From NCBI GenBank assembly GCA_902810705.1, contig CADDYU010000030.1, forward strand, positions 1-34,591: a DNA stretch of 34,591 nt, given 5' to 3'. The notes under the pieces were generated by a model. It was not told the DNA's origin and made no database searches. It saw nothing but the letters and a program-made list of their open reading frames with translations. This document shows positions 10,232 through 17,622 of this stretch, one piece after another. A program made the translations under genes and the position numbers. Each line of letters starts with the position of its first letter. Within the stretch, counting starts at the first letter, position 1. Source of the stretch: Methylococcaceae bacterium (GTDB taxonomy: Bacteria > Pseudomonadota > Gammaproteobacteria > Methylococcales > Methylococcaceae).

Positions 10232-10978
10232 ATGAATTTCGACTGGAACACCTTTTTCCTCGAACTCCTCAACTTCTTCATCCTGCTTTGGATACTTCGA
10301 CGCTTCCTGTACCGGCCCGTATTGGAAGTCATCGAGGCGCGGCGGAAGAAGATCGACGATCAGTTGCGAGGCGCCGAGGCGGCGCGGCGCGAGGCGCAAG
10401 CCGCCAAAGAAAGATACGAGCGGCAATTGAAGGAGTGGGAAATGGAAAAAGCCGGGGCTCGCGCAGTCCTGGAGAAGGAGATCGCCGCCGAACGCGAACG
10501 GCTTTTGGCGGACGTGACCCAGGAAGTGGCGGAAGAGCGTGCCAAGCGGCGGGCGCGAGACGAGCGGGAACGGCAGGAATGGGCACGGATGACGGAGCAG
10601 CGGGCGCTGGAACTCGGCGGTCGGTTCGTGGCGAGATTGCTGGAACGACTTGCCTCGCCGGAATTGGAAAGACGGCTCGTCTCGGTGGCGTTGGCTGATT
10701 TTCCGAACCTGCCGGAATCGGAGGCGGACAAGCTGCGCGCGGTGCTTGCCGACGATCCGCTGGAAGTCTCCAGCGCTTTTGCGCTCGACGAAGAGCAGCG
10801 GGCTGCTCTCGCCGAAGCCATGGCGAAACTCGCCAGACAGTCGGTGAGTCCCATTTTCAAGGAGGATTCGGCCTTGCTGGCGGGACTTCGCATTCATGCC
10901 GGCCCTTGGGTGCTCGGCGCCAATTTGTTTGACGAATTGAAATTCTTCCGCGACATCGATGCTCAAGGAATCTCCTGA
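10232..10978 (+). CDS. atpF: N-type F1Fo ATPase, Fo subunit b with delta-like C-terminal domain
   Basis: A 248-residue peripheral-stalk subunit, much longer than ordinary b (about 155 residues). One membrane helix near the N-terminus ([20 protein letters not shown]) is followed by a long, highly charged coiled coil (about residues 35-150). The last ~70 residues resemble the end of the delta/OSCP subunit: a V-x-S-A-F-x-L-D-E-E-Q-R segment and then [19 protein letters not shown]. This explains the missing atpH. The ATG at 10232 begins [15 protein letters not shown], the usual family start; an in-frame TTG at 10205 is less likely. It overlaps atpA by 20 bases. Confidence 0.9.
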   Translation: MNFDWNTFFLELLNFFILLWILRRFLYRPVLEVIEARRKKIDDQLRGAEAARREAQAAKERYERQLKEWEMEKAGARAVLEKEIAAERERLLADVTQEVAEERAKRRARDERERQEWARMTEQRALELGGRFVARLLERLASPELERRLVSVALADFPNLPESEADKLRAVLADDPLEVSSAFALDEEQRAALAEAMAKLARQSVSPIFKEDSALLAGLRIHAGPWVLGANLFDELKFFRDIDAQGIS

Positions 10979-12524
10979 TTCGATCGAGGACGAGGCTTTT
11001 TTCGATCCTCTGGCTTCCGTTTCCCGAAGGGCAAAGGAAGGAGAAGCGAGGGATTCTTTGCTGCGCCGCCTTGCCGAGGAGGTCGAGCGCTATCGCTTCG
11101 GCCTCCGTCTCTCCGAATACGGGCGGGTGCTGTCGGTGGGCGACGGCATTACCTGGATCAGCGGGCTGCCTTCCGCCGGGATGGACGAATTGCTGCTGTT
11201 CGAGGACGGCAGTCGCGGCCTGGTATTTCACTTGGGAAGCCAGCGCTTGGGAGCGATTCTGTTGGAGGAGACTCCGCGCCTGAGGGCGGGATTGTCGGTC
11301 CAGCTCACCAGGCAAAGGTTGTCCTTGGGCGTGGGCGACGCGCTGCTCGGGCGGATCATCGATCCCCTGGGCAACCCCCTGGATGGCCGTCCGGCTCCGG
11401 AAACCTCGCTGCGCCGGGAGCTGGACGTGCCCTCGCCGCCCATCGTCGCGCGGGACTTCGTCGACCGCCCGCTCTACACCGGCATCAAGATCATCGACGC
11501 CATGATTCCGCTGGGCCGCGGCCAGCGCCAGCTGGTCATCGGCGACAACGGCGTCGGCAAGAGCTCGCTGGCGCTCGACATCGTGCTCAATCAAAAGGAC
11601 CAGGACGTCATGTGCGTTTACGTCCTGATCGGCCAGAAACGCTCGGACACGGTCGGCGCCATCGATCTCCTGCGCCGCCAGGGCGCGCTCGACTACACCA
11701 CCATCGTGGCGGCCGAGGCCAGCGCTTCGCCGGGCCTCAAGTATCTCGCGCCGTTCGCCGGCTGCGCGGTGGCCGAGCATTGGCTGTGGCAGGGCCGGGA
11801 CACCCTGATCGTCTACGACGATCTCTCCATCCACGCCCGGGCCTATCGGGAACTGTCCCTGCTGCTGCGACGGCCGCCGGGGCGGGAAGCCTATCCCGGC
11901 GACATCTTTTACCTGCATTCGCGGCTCCTGGAACGCTCCACCTGCCTCGCGCCCTCTCAAGGAGGCGGCAGCCTGACCGCGCTGCCCCTGGTCGAAACCG
12001 AGCAGGGCGAGATCGCCGCCTACATCCCCACCAACCTGATTTCCATCACCGACGGCCAGATTTACCTGGACCGCCGTCTGTTCGGCAGCGGCTTCCTGCC
12101 GGCCATCGACATCACCCGTTCGGTATCCCGCATCGGCGGCCGGGCCCAGCACCCGCGCATCAAAGAGGCCGCCGGGCGGATGAAGCTCGATTATCTGCAG
12201 TTCCTGGAGCTGGAAGCTTTCACCCGGTTCGGCTCCAAGCTGGAGGCCACCATGGAGGAAAAGATCCGCCGCGGCCGGATCTTGCGGGAAATCCTCAAGC
12301 AAGAGCGGCTGGCCCCGGTCTCGGCGGAATTCCAATTGGCCTGGATGATGGCTTACAACACGGGCCGCTTCGACGCTCCGGACCCCGCCGCGGTTCACCG
12401 CAAGCTGGCCGTGTTGCAGGAAGCCTTGCGGCGCTCGCCCATCGCCCTCTCGGCCGGCGAGGAGGACTGGCGCCGCTGGCTGGACGAGCATCTGACCGAG
12501 ACCGGGAACGAATCCCCGCCGTGA
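10959..12524 (+). CDS. atpA: N-type F1Fo ATPase, F1 subunit alpha
   Basis: A 521-residue non-catalytic nucleotide-binding subunit. The P-loop is GDNGVGKS at residues 195-202, the variant seen in alternative alpha subunits in place of [55 protein letters not shown] and [15 protein letters not shown] (holding the arginine finger) follow in the normal order. The N-terminal ~30 residues differ from the ordinary delta-binding helix, in line with delta being fused to b. The gene overlaps atpF (20 bases) and atpG (GTGA), so expression is probably translationally coupled. Confidence 0.95.
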   Translation: MLKESPDSIEDEAFFDPLASVSRRAKEGEARDSLLRRLAEEVERYRFGLRLSEYGRVLSVGDGITWISGLPSAGMDELLLFEDGSRGLVFHLGSQRLGAILLEETPRLRAGLSVQLTRQRLSLGVGDALLGRIIDPLGNPLDGRPAPETSLRRELDVPSPPIVARDFVDRPLYTGIKIIDAMIPLGRGQRQLVIGDNGVGKSSLALDIVLNQKDQDVMCVYVLIGQKRSDTVGAIDLLRRQGALDYTTIVAAEASASPGLKYLAPFAGCAVAEHWLWQGRDTLIVYDDLSIHARAYRELSLLLRRPPGREAYPGDIFYLHSRLLERSTCLAPSQGGGSLTALPLVETEQGEIAAYIPTNLISITDGQIYLDRRLFGSGFLPAIDITRSVSRIGGRAQHPRIKEAAGRMKLDYLQFLELEAFTRFGSKLEATMEEKIRRGRILREILKQERLAPVSAEFQLAWMMAYNTGRFDAPDPAAVHRKLAVLQEALRRSPIALSAGEEDWRRWLDEHLTETGNESPP

Positions 12525-13351
12525 GCCGCCGGGCCGAGCTCGAACAGCGCATCCGGCGGCTCTCGGAAATCTCCGACGTGATGTCCGCCATGAAGACCAT
12601 CGCGCTGATCGAAACCCGCAAGCTCGGCCGGTTCATGGACCATCAGCAGCGGCTGGTGGCGAACATCGAAGCGGCGGCAGCCGATTTCCTCGCCTTCCAC
12701 CCCGAGTTCCGCGCGGCGGCCGCCGGCGAATCCCTGCTGGTACTCATCGGTTCCGAGCGGGGTTTTTGCGGCGACTTCAACGAGGCCGTCGCCGCGGAAC
12801 TGGCCGCGCTCGCCGAGCCCGAGCCGCCGTGCCTGGTCGTGCTGGGCCGGCGGCTGGCCAGCAAGCTGGAAGGCCATCCCCGGCTCTTGGCGCAGTTGGA
12901 AGGTCCCAACATGGCCGAAGAGGTCCGGCCGGCCCTGGACCAATTGATGGACACGCTTCACCGGCTGCGCGGGGAATCCGCGCCCTGGACCCGGCTCGCC
13001 GTGCTGGCCCACGACCCGGACGGCGGCGTCGCGGTCCATGCGGTTTTGCCCCTGGCTCCGCCGGAACCGCCACGCCATGCCTATCCGCCCAGGCTCAACC
13101 TGGCCCCGGCCGAATTCTTCGCCGGCTTGACCGAGCACTATCTCATCGCCAAGCTGCCCGATCTCTTCTACGGCTCCCTGCTGGCGGAAAACCGCCGCCG
13201 CCTGGAGCACATGGAGCGGGCGCTGAACCGAATGGAAAACAAGATCGGGGACTTGGGCCGACGCCGCAACGCCCTGCGGCAGGAGGAGATCACCGAGGAG
13301 ATCGAGGTGATTTTGCTGAGCGCGGAGTCGATGCTGGGCGGGGGGGCCTGA
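12521..13351 (+). CDS. atpG: N-type F1Fo ATPase, F1 subunit gamma
   Basis: The rotating central-stalk subunit, 276 residues from a GTG at 12521 that overlaps the atpA stop. The N-terminal coiled coil ([29 protein letters not shown]) and the C-terminal partner helix ([23 protein letters not shown]-like, then [22 protein letters not shown]) enclose a Rossmann-like middle with [10 protein letters not shown]. These are typical of gamma, although sequence drift is high, as expected for the alternative ATPase. It is the last gene of the operon. No clear terminator was seen downstream. Confidence 0.9.
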   Translation: MSRRAELEQRIRRLSEISDVMSAMKTIALIETRKLGRFMDHQQRLVANIEAAAADFLAFHPEFRAAAAGESLLVLIGSERGFCGDFNEAVAAELAALAEPEPPCLVVLGRRLASKLEGHPRLLAQLEGPNMAEEVRPALDQLMDTLHRLRGESAPWTRLAVLAHDPDGGVAVHAVLPLAPPEPPRHAYPPRLNLAPAEFFAGLTEHYLIAKLPDLFYGSLLAENRRRLEHMERALNRMENKIGDLGRRRNALRQEEITEEIEVILLSAESMLGGGA

Positions 13352-13425
13352 CCGGAGGCGCCGTGTTGCACGCTGGGCTTTTCATTCCCACGTGGAATGT
13401 CCCCGTTGAGCGATGTGTTGCCCCA

Positions 13426-13628
13426 TCAGGCATACAACAGCCGGCGGCCTTTGGGCTCAGGAATGGAATCGCCAAATTCACGCGCCGTGTCCAGCCACAA
13501 CGCTATGGCCTGGTCAACATTTTCCAGTGCTGCCACCTGGGTATTGCCGTGCGCCATGCAACCGGGGAGCTCGGGCACTTCCGCTATGAACGCCTGATCC
13601 TCGAAGCTGGCCTTTCGTATTTATGCAT
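13426..13628 (-). pseudogene. hicB-type antitoxin, frameshifted
   Basis: From ATG at 13628 the frame reads MHKYE, the usual HicB start, but the conserved body continues in another frame: EDQAFIAEVPELPGCMAHGN, then AIALWLDTAREFGDSIPEPK and a TGA at 13426. The span is 203 bases, not a multiple of three, and the usual first strand (of the type IIYWSEED) is shortened. A small deletion near 13605-13613 best explains this. The start overlaps the end of the adjacent hicA remnant, keeping the normal hicA-hicB layout. No intact antitoxin is made unless an internal start is used. Confidence 0.75.
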
Positions 13629-13880
13629 TGTCGTCGACTCCCAGCCGATATTTCAGAATAACGGCACTACTTGACGGACCTGATAGGGCTTGGCTTTGGC
13701 TCCATCGCGTTGGAGATTTAACCGCTCCTCGATATCTGCGCGGCGACAAATCTGGTGGCTATCGCAGGTACGCTCCGCAAAACCGAGGCTTTTCAGTAAT
13801 GATCGTAGCTCTTCAAAACCGATGCTCGCATCCGCCCTGCTTTGCAGGATTTTTTGAATCAACTTATAGCTCTTCGCCAT
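13621..13880 (-). pseudogene. hicA-type mRNA interferase toxin, frameshifted near the 3' end
   Basis: The open frame from ATG at 13880 gives MAKSYKLIQKILQSRADASI, then DSHQICRRADIEERLNLQRD and GAKAKPYQVRQV, which is HicA (a small double-stranded-RNA-binding-fold RNase). It then runs into VPLF and a stop at 13653. One base out of frame the expected tail is preserved: SAVILKYRLGVDDNA and TAA at 13621. A single-base loss near 13667 accounts for the break. The active His of the GSH-type motif remains, but as DSH (Gly to Asp). The toxin would lack its last strand and helix and is probably inactive; a sequencing error is the alternative explanation. Confidence 0.75.
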
Positions 13881-14091
13881 GGTCGAATTCTATTCGAGAA
13901 CGATCAATAGGCGCTGATAAAGAGGGTATAGAAAACTCCATTTTCAGCCAATATGGGATCTATAGCTAATCGATTCGTTATTGGACCCATAGGGTGCGAT
14001 TCGTGCCTCACCATACCTATGACATTTCCGAATTACCGCACCTTACCGCGTTTGTATAAAGATTTAAAAATATATGCTTTATCAAGCGCCT

Positions 14092-14353
14092 TCAATATAC
14101 TTCATCGTGAGTGCCCAAAGTTTGTAGCAAAATAGCCTCAGAGCCTTCGGAGGCTACAAATTCGAAGACAATCCTCAAATCATAGCCACTGCTGCATGCC
14201 CACGACCCCTCCAGATTGCCTTTGAGTTTATGAGTTTTCAATTTAGGATGAAATGCATCTTCCGAGAGTAGCATCAATGTTGTGCGGATGCTTTTTAAGG
14301 AAGTGCTTGGCTGCTCGGACAAAGGCGCTGGACCGAACGAGGGCTCGCTTCAT
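14092..14353 (-). pseudogene. RelE/StbE-family mRNA interferase toxin, frameshifted
   Basis: The ATG at 14353 overlaps the antitoxin stop (ATGA). It reads MKRALVRSSAFVRAAKHFLKK and then leaves frame. The rest of the toxin is in a second frame: IRTTLMLLSEDAFHPKLKTH, KLKGNLEGSWACSSGYDLRI, VFEF, and a C-terminal LLQTLGTHDEVY, which are strong RelE/ParE-superfamily signatures. About eight codons appear to be missing between the two parts, near the AAAAAG run at about 14292-14298. The total is 262 bases, not a multiple of three. The product should be inactive. The 76-residue frame starting at 14322 is only the C-terminal part. Confidence 0.75.
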
Positions 14354-14565
14354 GATAGAATCTCTTCCATGAGAGATTCCACCGATATGGATTGGCAATG
14401 GCCTTGCTTGAATTCTGTCCTTGCTTCTTCAATATCAGTGGCGAGTTGTTGGCGGGTACGTTCCGCTAAATGACGTTCCACAATATCAACAAGGGTTTCT
14501 TGTTCATCCAAAGACAATGCTCCAATGGCTTCTAGAACTTCACCGAAGGATATTACATTCTTCAT
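14350..14565 (-). CDS. Antitoxin partner of the RelE-like toxin
   Basis: A 71-residue intact protein, MKNVISFGEVLEAIGALSLD..., with an acidic helical body (EQETLVDIVERHLAERTRQQ) and a C-terminal acidic helix suited to wrapping a toxin. The start at 14565 is chosen over the ATG at 14577 because GGAG sits six bases before it. It is of the kind found directly upstream of RelE/StbE-family toxins, and the ATGA overlap with the broken toxin gene preserves the original coupling. With its toxin gone it is an orphan; it may still repress its promoter or neutralise related toxins elsewhere (inference). Confidence 0.7.
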   Translation of the reverse strand: MKNVISFGEVLEAIGALSLDEQETLVDIVERHLAERTRQQLATDIEEARTEFKQGHCQSISVESLMEEILS

Positions 14566-14678
14566 GCTTATCTCCATTCGTGATTTATGTTTTCTTAAAT
14601 GCCTACTTTATCGTGGTGCCGTTTCTGTTGCTATTCGCTGACATTTGCTACAGATGAATAATCCTTTGATATGGAAAT

Positions 14679-14795
14679 CTACGTTTTTCCTTTCCAATCA
14701 CGTCGAATTATTTCCACATTATGGAATATTACCTTTCCGCACTGCGGGCAATGTCGATGAACACTTGCTTCACTTGTTCGTGAAGTTCCAGACAT
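14679..14795 (-). CDS. Possible 38-residue CPxCG protein
   Basis: A short frame reads MSGTSRTSEASVHRHCPQCG followed by KVIFHNVEIIRRDWKGKT and TAG. The CPQCG knuckle preceded by His suggests a metal-binding fragment. AAAGG lies a few bases upstream of the ATG. It overlaps the 3' part of the hicA stump in another frame. Being short and lying in decayed DNA, it may be chance or a fragment of a larger lost zinc-ribbon protein. Confidence 0.25.
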   Translation of the reverse strand: MSGTSRTSEASVHRHCPQCGKVIFHNVEIIRRDWKGKT

Positions 14796-14878
14796 GTGGC
14801 CTTTAAATTTTCAAGGAAGCCATGACGCGCAAGGATTGAACAAACTTGGCTCCCGGAGAGGGCATGGAGCTTACCCAA
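14729..14878 (-). pseudogene. hicA toxin stump joined to unrelated sequence
   Basis: A frame starting with TTG at 14878, inside the end of the upstream hicB, reads MGKLHALSGSQVCSILARHGF, a good HicA N-terminus (first helix and strand). The expected R-x-x-GSH active-site strand and the rest never follow. Instead the frame continues LENLKATCLELHEQVKQVFI and stops at 14729. A deletion or insertion right after HGF has therefore removed about 50 residues, including the catalytic His. It cannot be a working toxin. Confidence 0.65.
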
Positions 14879-15092
14879 CGGCGACCTCCAATCGGGTTAC
14901 ATATACCTCCTCATGCAGGCGCATCTGAATCTCCTCGGGCGAGGCTGTTTCGAAAAATAGCTCTAGCACTTCTCGAAGATTCTCGTGAGCTTTCGCGATG
15001 GTGTCGTCCTGACTGGCGATATTGAGTTCCGGAAAAAGGGATACGTACCCGTCCCCTTCGCGCTCGATAAATGCGGTAAGTTGCTTCTTCAT
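14871..15092 (-). CDS. HicB-family antitoxin (intact, orphan)
   Basis: This 73-residue protein begins MKKQLTAFIEREGDGYVSLF, the degenerate RNase-H-like strand arrangement of HicB. It continues with PELNIASQDDTIAKAHENLR, where the usual GxxTQGxT loop is replaced by IASQDD, as in one common HicB subgroup. It ends with an SPEEIQMRLHEEVYVTRLEV tail, also typical of that subgroup. The stop overlaps the start of a truncated hicA. An A+T-rich stretch (TATATATAGTATAT) lies immediately upstream and may hold the promoter. Confidence 0.8.
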   Translation of the reverse strand: MKKQLTAFIEREGDGYVSLFPELNIASQDDTIAKAHENLREVLELFFETASPEEIQMRLHEEVYVTRLEVAVG

Positions 15093-15500
15093 ATACTATA
15101 TATATACTCCAATCTTCCGAATCACCATTCCTCGATTCCGCAAACCAAGGCTTGTGCTTACGTGCACAAGGCAGCCATCTCTTGTAAGCCTACAGTCTTT
15201 GGTCAACCCCATACGAACCGTACCGATCGCGAACTGTGCTCACCGATTCCGGAATGAGCCATAAACCCCAACGGCCGATATCCAGCCTGGATTGATGGGT
15301 TTCGCTTCGCTCTACTCATCCTACGAGATTCCATGATGTGCCTCGTGACACCCAACGTTTGAATAAGCCGGAACGCCATTGATGAGCAACTTAAGAGCCC
15401 CAAGCCACGAAGGCCGAACTCGCCAAAACAACTGAACAGCATTTTCGCTTTAAATGACCTGTTAGGCTCAGCCGCTTTGCCGGCAACTCGGCCGGCTCAA
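15093..15500. other. Gene-free spacer in the accessory island
   Basis: No gene is supported in these 408 bases. The spacer contains the promoter-like TATATA stretch of hicB near 15095-15112 and a short dispersed repeat (listed separately). Open frames here are short and read through the repeat. Confidence 0.5.
15294..15324. repeat. Dispersed intergenic repeat of the 'GGATGxGTAGAGCGAAGCG' type
   Basis: The minus strand reads gtaggatgagtagagcgaag followed by cgaaacccatc. Very similar sequences are scattered between genes of many proteobacteria, where they are sometimes misread as coding. Only this copy is seen in the window, so the call rests on recognition and not on repetition within the window. 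Confidence 0.5.
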
Positions 15501-16004
15501 TTAAGCTGTTATTAACAATGCCATAGTAAAAATAAAATATACTATAGTGATTATCGTTAAACTTCTCGTACCTGGCTCTTTGAATAAATAACTTGGGAAT
15601 TTATAACATACGGAATATGCCTTAATTTTTTGGTCAAATTTTGCGCGGAACTCGAACAATCCTCCTTCCGCCAATATTTTCTTAGCACCTTCAGTTAATT
15701 CCAATTTTTCATTGATAGAAAACTCTCTAATCAGTTCTTCTAATTTACCCGCCTTGCTTGAACAATATTTCATGAGATATACAAAATAATTGCTTAGCAA
15801 AATGGAAATAAATAGCAATGACGTTGGAAGGAATACTGCCACATAATAATGTTTATTGGCAAGAAGGAGTCCGCCGGCTGTAAGAGACGCGGTCAATAAA
15901 ATAGTACTAACTGTCGTTCGAATTGTGCTGTAATGCAAGTCATAGGCTCTGACTTGCTCGTACATACGCCAACAGGAATTCAAAAGCTCACTATAAGTCC
16001 TCAT
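15501..16004 (-). CDS. Three-helix membrane protein of unknown function (possibly SLATT-like)
   Basis: A 167-residue protein of A+T-rich codon use, unlike its neighbours. Two membrane helices lie close together (about residues 29-49 and 53-78). A charged, probably helical cytoplasmic part follows (about 82-135, with KAGKLEELIREFSINEKLEL), and a third helix lies at the very C-terminus (about 147-166). A tight pair of helices followed by a coiled segment resembles SLATT-type membrane effectors of nucleotide-signalling defence systems, but I cannot confirm the family. Its ATG overlaps by 14 bases the end of an upstream frame whose gene appears truncated. Confidence 0.6.
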   Translation of the reverse strand: MRTYSELLNSCWRMYEQVRAYDLHYSTIRTTVSTILLTASLTAGGLLLANKHYYVAVFLPTSLLFISILLSNYFVYLMKYCSSKAGKLEELIREFSINEKLELTEGAKKILAEGGLFEFRAKFDQKIKAYSVCYKFPSYLFKEPGTRSLTIITIVYFIFTMALLITA

Positions 16005-16080
16005 AGTATACCTCTAGCTCTACAATTTTATTGGGATTGGTTAGCTGGCCTTTAACCGCCTTTTGGATCGCGTTGATAGT
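15991..16080 (-). pseudogene. C-terminal remnant of a lost upstream gene
   Basis: The frame ending at 15991 reads TINAIQKAVKGQLTNPNKIV then ELEVYYEDL and TAG, protein-like and rich in A+T, and it overlaps the next gene's ATG. Further upstream the composition changes to G+C-rich repeat-like DNA with no plausible continuation. It looks like the tail of a coupled partner of the membrane protein. In defence pairs this place is often held by a CD-NTase-like nucleotidyltransferase, but that identity is a guess. Confidence 0.4.
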
Positions 16081-16751
16081 GTGCTGACACGAAGCCGAAC
16101 GGTTCAGAGTTGAGCGACGCGGCGCGTCAGTGAATCTCGTAATACCATGAAATACCTCGCGCCGGGTTCGCTCCAACGTCGTGTTCGACGTGATTTACCC
16201 CTCCAAGGATGTTGGCTGGCGAAGCAAAAATGGAGGCCCGTAGTGCCTTTAGTGGCGATACCCTCGCGCGGGTGTATCAACTCCGTTATACACCCGCGCG
16301 AGGGTATCGCCATCCAAGCAAGAAATCAACGGAGCATCCATTTTCTTGGATCGGCTAATGTATCCAATAATGGGCTTAAATCTCGGCGAACTACAAATAG
16401 ACACCCCAAAAAGCGCAAAGCTTTGCAGCTCCAGAGTGGACAATTCTTGATCATGTTAGTCGAGTCAAAGTGTTGCAACAAGATTTTTTCAATAAGCACT
16501 CCACCGCGCCAATGTATAGCACCGAATGCACCAATAACGATACAGTTCCCTTCGATCACCGCACCCCGCGAGTTCGTCACACGGGAAGCTAAGGCGGCCT
16601 TGAGCCGGGCGGGCACGCGCCGCGTACCTACCACTCAAAAGAGGCCTGCCCGGAAGTCCGTTCCCGTCCCCGGTGGCGCGGGCGGCCGTCCGAAGGCCAT
16701 GCGGGTGTGAGAAAATCCCCGTCCGTTTTTCCATCCTTCTTGAATTAACAC
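16081..16751. other. Gene-poor junction with repeats
   Basis: No gene is supported here. G+C-rich, repeat-like sequence surrounds the perfect inverted repeat at 16254-16311. The 102-residue minus-strand frame (16326-16634) includes SRVTNSRGAVIEGNCIVIGA, which I do not recognise and do not call. The right edge, from about 16640, holds the leader of the dehydrogenase gene. Confidence 0.5.
16254..16311. repeat. Perfect 24-bp inverted repeat with 10-base loop
   Basis: The left arm at 16254-16277 starts ggcgataccctcgcgcgg and the right arm at 16288-16311 is its exact reverse complement, ending cgcgcgagggtatcgcc. The loop is caactccgtt (16278-16287). The stem has 24 pairs without mismatch. There is no T-run after either arm, so it is not a standard terminator. 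It could be a dispersed palindromic element or the ends of a deleted miniature element. Confidence 0.9.
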
Positions 16752-17582
16752 ATGAACCCCGCCAAGACCATTCTCATCACCGGCTGTTCGTCCGGTATCG
16801 GCCTGTGCTGCGCCAGGGGGCTTCGGGAGCGCGGTTATCGGGTGTTCGCCACGGCGCGGAGGCCGAAGGACGTGGAAAGCCTCCGGGCCGAGGGCTTCGA
16901 GTCGTTCCGGCTGGACCTCGCCGATTCCGCCTCCATCCACCAGGCGGCGGATGGGGTGCTGGAGGCCACCGGCGGGCAGCTCTACGCCCTCTTCAACAAC
17001 GGCGCCTACGGCCAGGCGGGAGCGCTCGAGGATTTGAGCCGGGAGGCCTTGCGGGAGCAGTTCGAGACCAATCTGTTCGGCACCCACGAGCTGACCAACC
17101 GGGTGATTCCGGCCATGCGCCGGCAGGGCTACGGGCGCATCGTCCAGAACAGCTCGCTCTTGGGTTTCGTGGCGCTCGCCTACCGGGGCGCCTACAACGC
17201 CAGCAAGTATGCCCTGGAAGGCTTGTCCGACACGCTGCGGCTGGAGCTGGCCGGCAGCGGCGTTTACGTGTCGCTGATCGAACCCGGTCCCATCCTCAGC
17301 CGCTTTCGCGACAATTCCTTGGCGACGTACCGGAAGCACGTCGATTCCGAACGTAGCGTGCACCGGGACAAATACCTCGCCACCGAGGAGCGATTGCAAA
17401 AACCGGGCGCGGCGGTGCCGTTCACCCTGGGGCCGGAAGCCGTGTTGAAGAAGCTGATTCTCGCGCTCGAGGCGAAACGGCCGAAGGCCCGGTATTACGT
17501 GACCTTTCCCACTTATTTGTTCCGCGGCTTGAAGAGAATCCTGCCCGATCCGGCCCTGGATTGGGTGCTGAGAAGAATCTGA
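16752..17582 (+). CDS. Short-chain dehydrogenase/reductase (classical SDR, YbbO-like)
   Basis: This 276-residue soluble NAD(P)-dependent oxidoreductase has a Rossmann fold with the TGCSSGIG cofactor motif (residues 10-17) and the ATARR segment after strand 2, which favours NADPH. The FNNGAYG motif stands in place of NNAG. The catalytic Ser lies in VQNSSLLG and the catalytic Tyr/Lys in YNASK. EPGPILSRF follows the active site. Overall likeness is to the YbbO group, which reduces aldehydes, but the substrate cannot be read from the sequence. It is a lone plus-strand gene, converging with the NamZ-like gene. Confidence 0.9.
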   Translation: MNPAKTILITGCSSGIGLCCARGLRERGYRVFATARRPKDVESLRAEGFESFRLDLADSASIHQAADGVLEATGGQLYALFNNGAYGQAGALEDLSREALREQFETNLFGTHELTNRVIPAMRRQGYGRIVQNSSLLGFVALAYRGAYNASKYALEGLSDTLRLELAGSGVYVSLIEPGPILSRFRDNSLATYRKHVDSERSVHRDKYLATEERLQKPGAAVPFTLGPEAVLKKLILALEAKRPKARYYVTFPTYLFRGLKRILPDPALDWVLRRI

Positions 17583-17622
17583 GGGCGGCCCCGTCGGCGC
17601 GCATCGTTTGAAGAAGCGGCAG

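Noticed and set aside
10857-12491. 544-residue minus-strand frame opposite atpA
   Set aside because: A shadow of the alpha subunit gene, with no motif or start signal.
13352-13425. Terminator after the ATPase operon
   Set aside because: Short GC-rich complementarity (ggcc/ggcgcc) is present but no stable stem with a T-run could be drawn.
13960-14040. Dispersed repeat around tagggtgcgattcgtgcctcacc
   Set aside because: It resembles intergenic repeats seen in other bacteria, but only one copy is here and the match is too vague to list.
16326-16634. Minus-strand frame of 102 residues (SRVTNSRGAVIEGNCIVIGA)
   Set aside because: No recognised family, no clear ribosome site and repeat-like surroundings; the reading frame may be chance.
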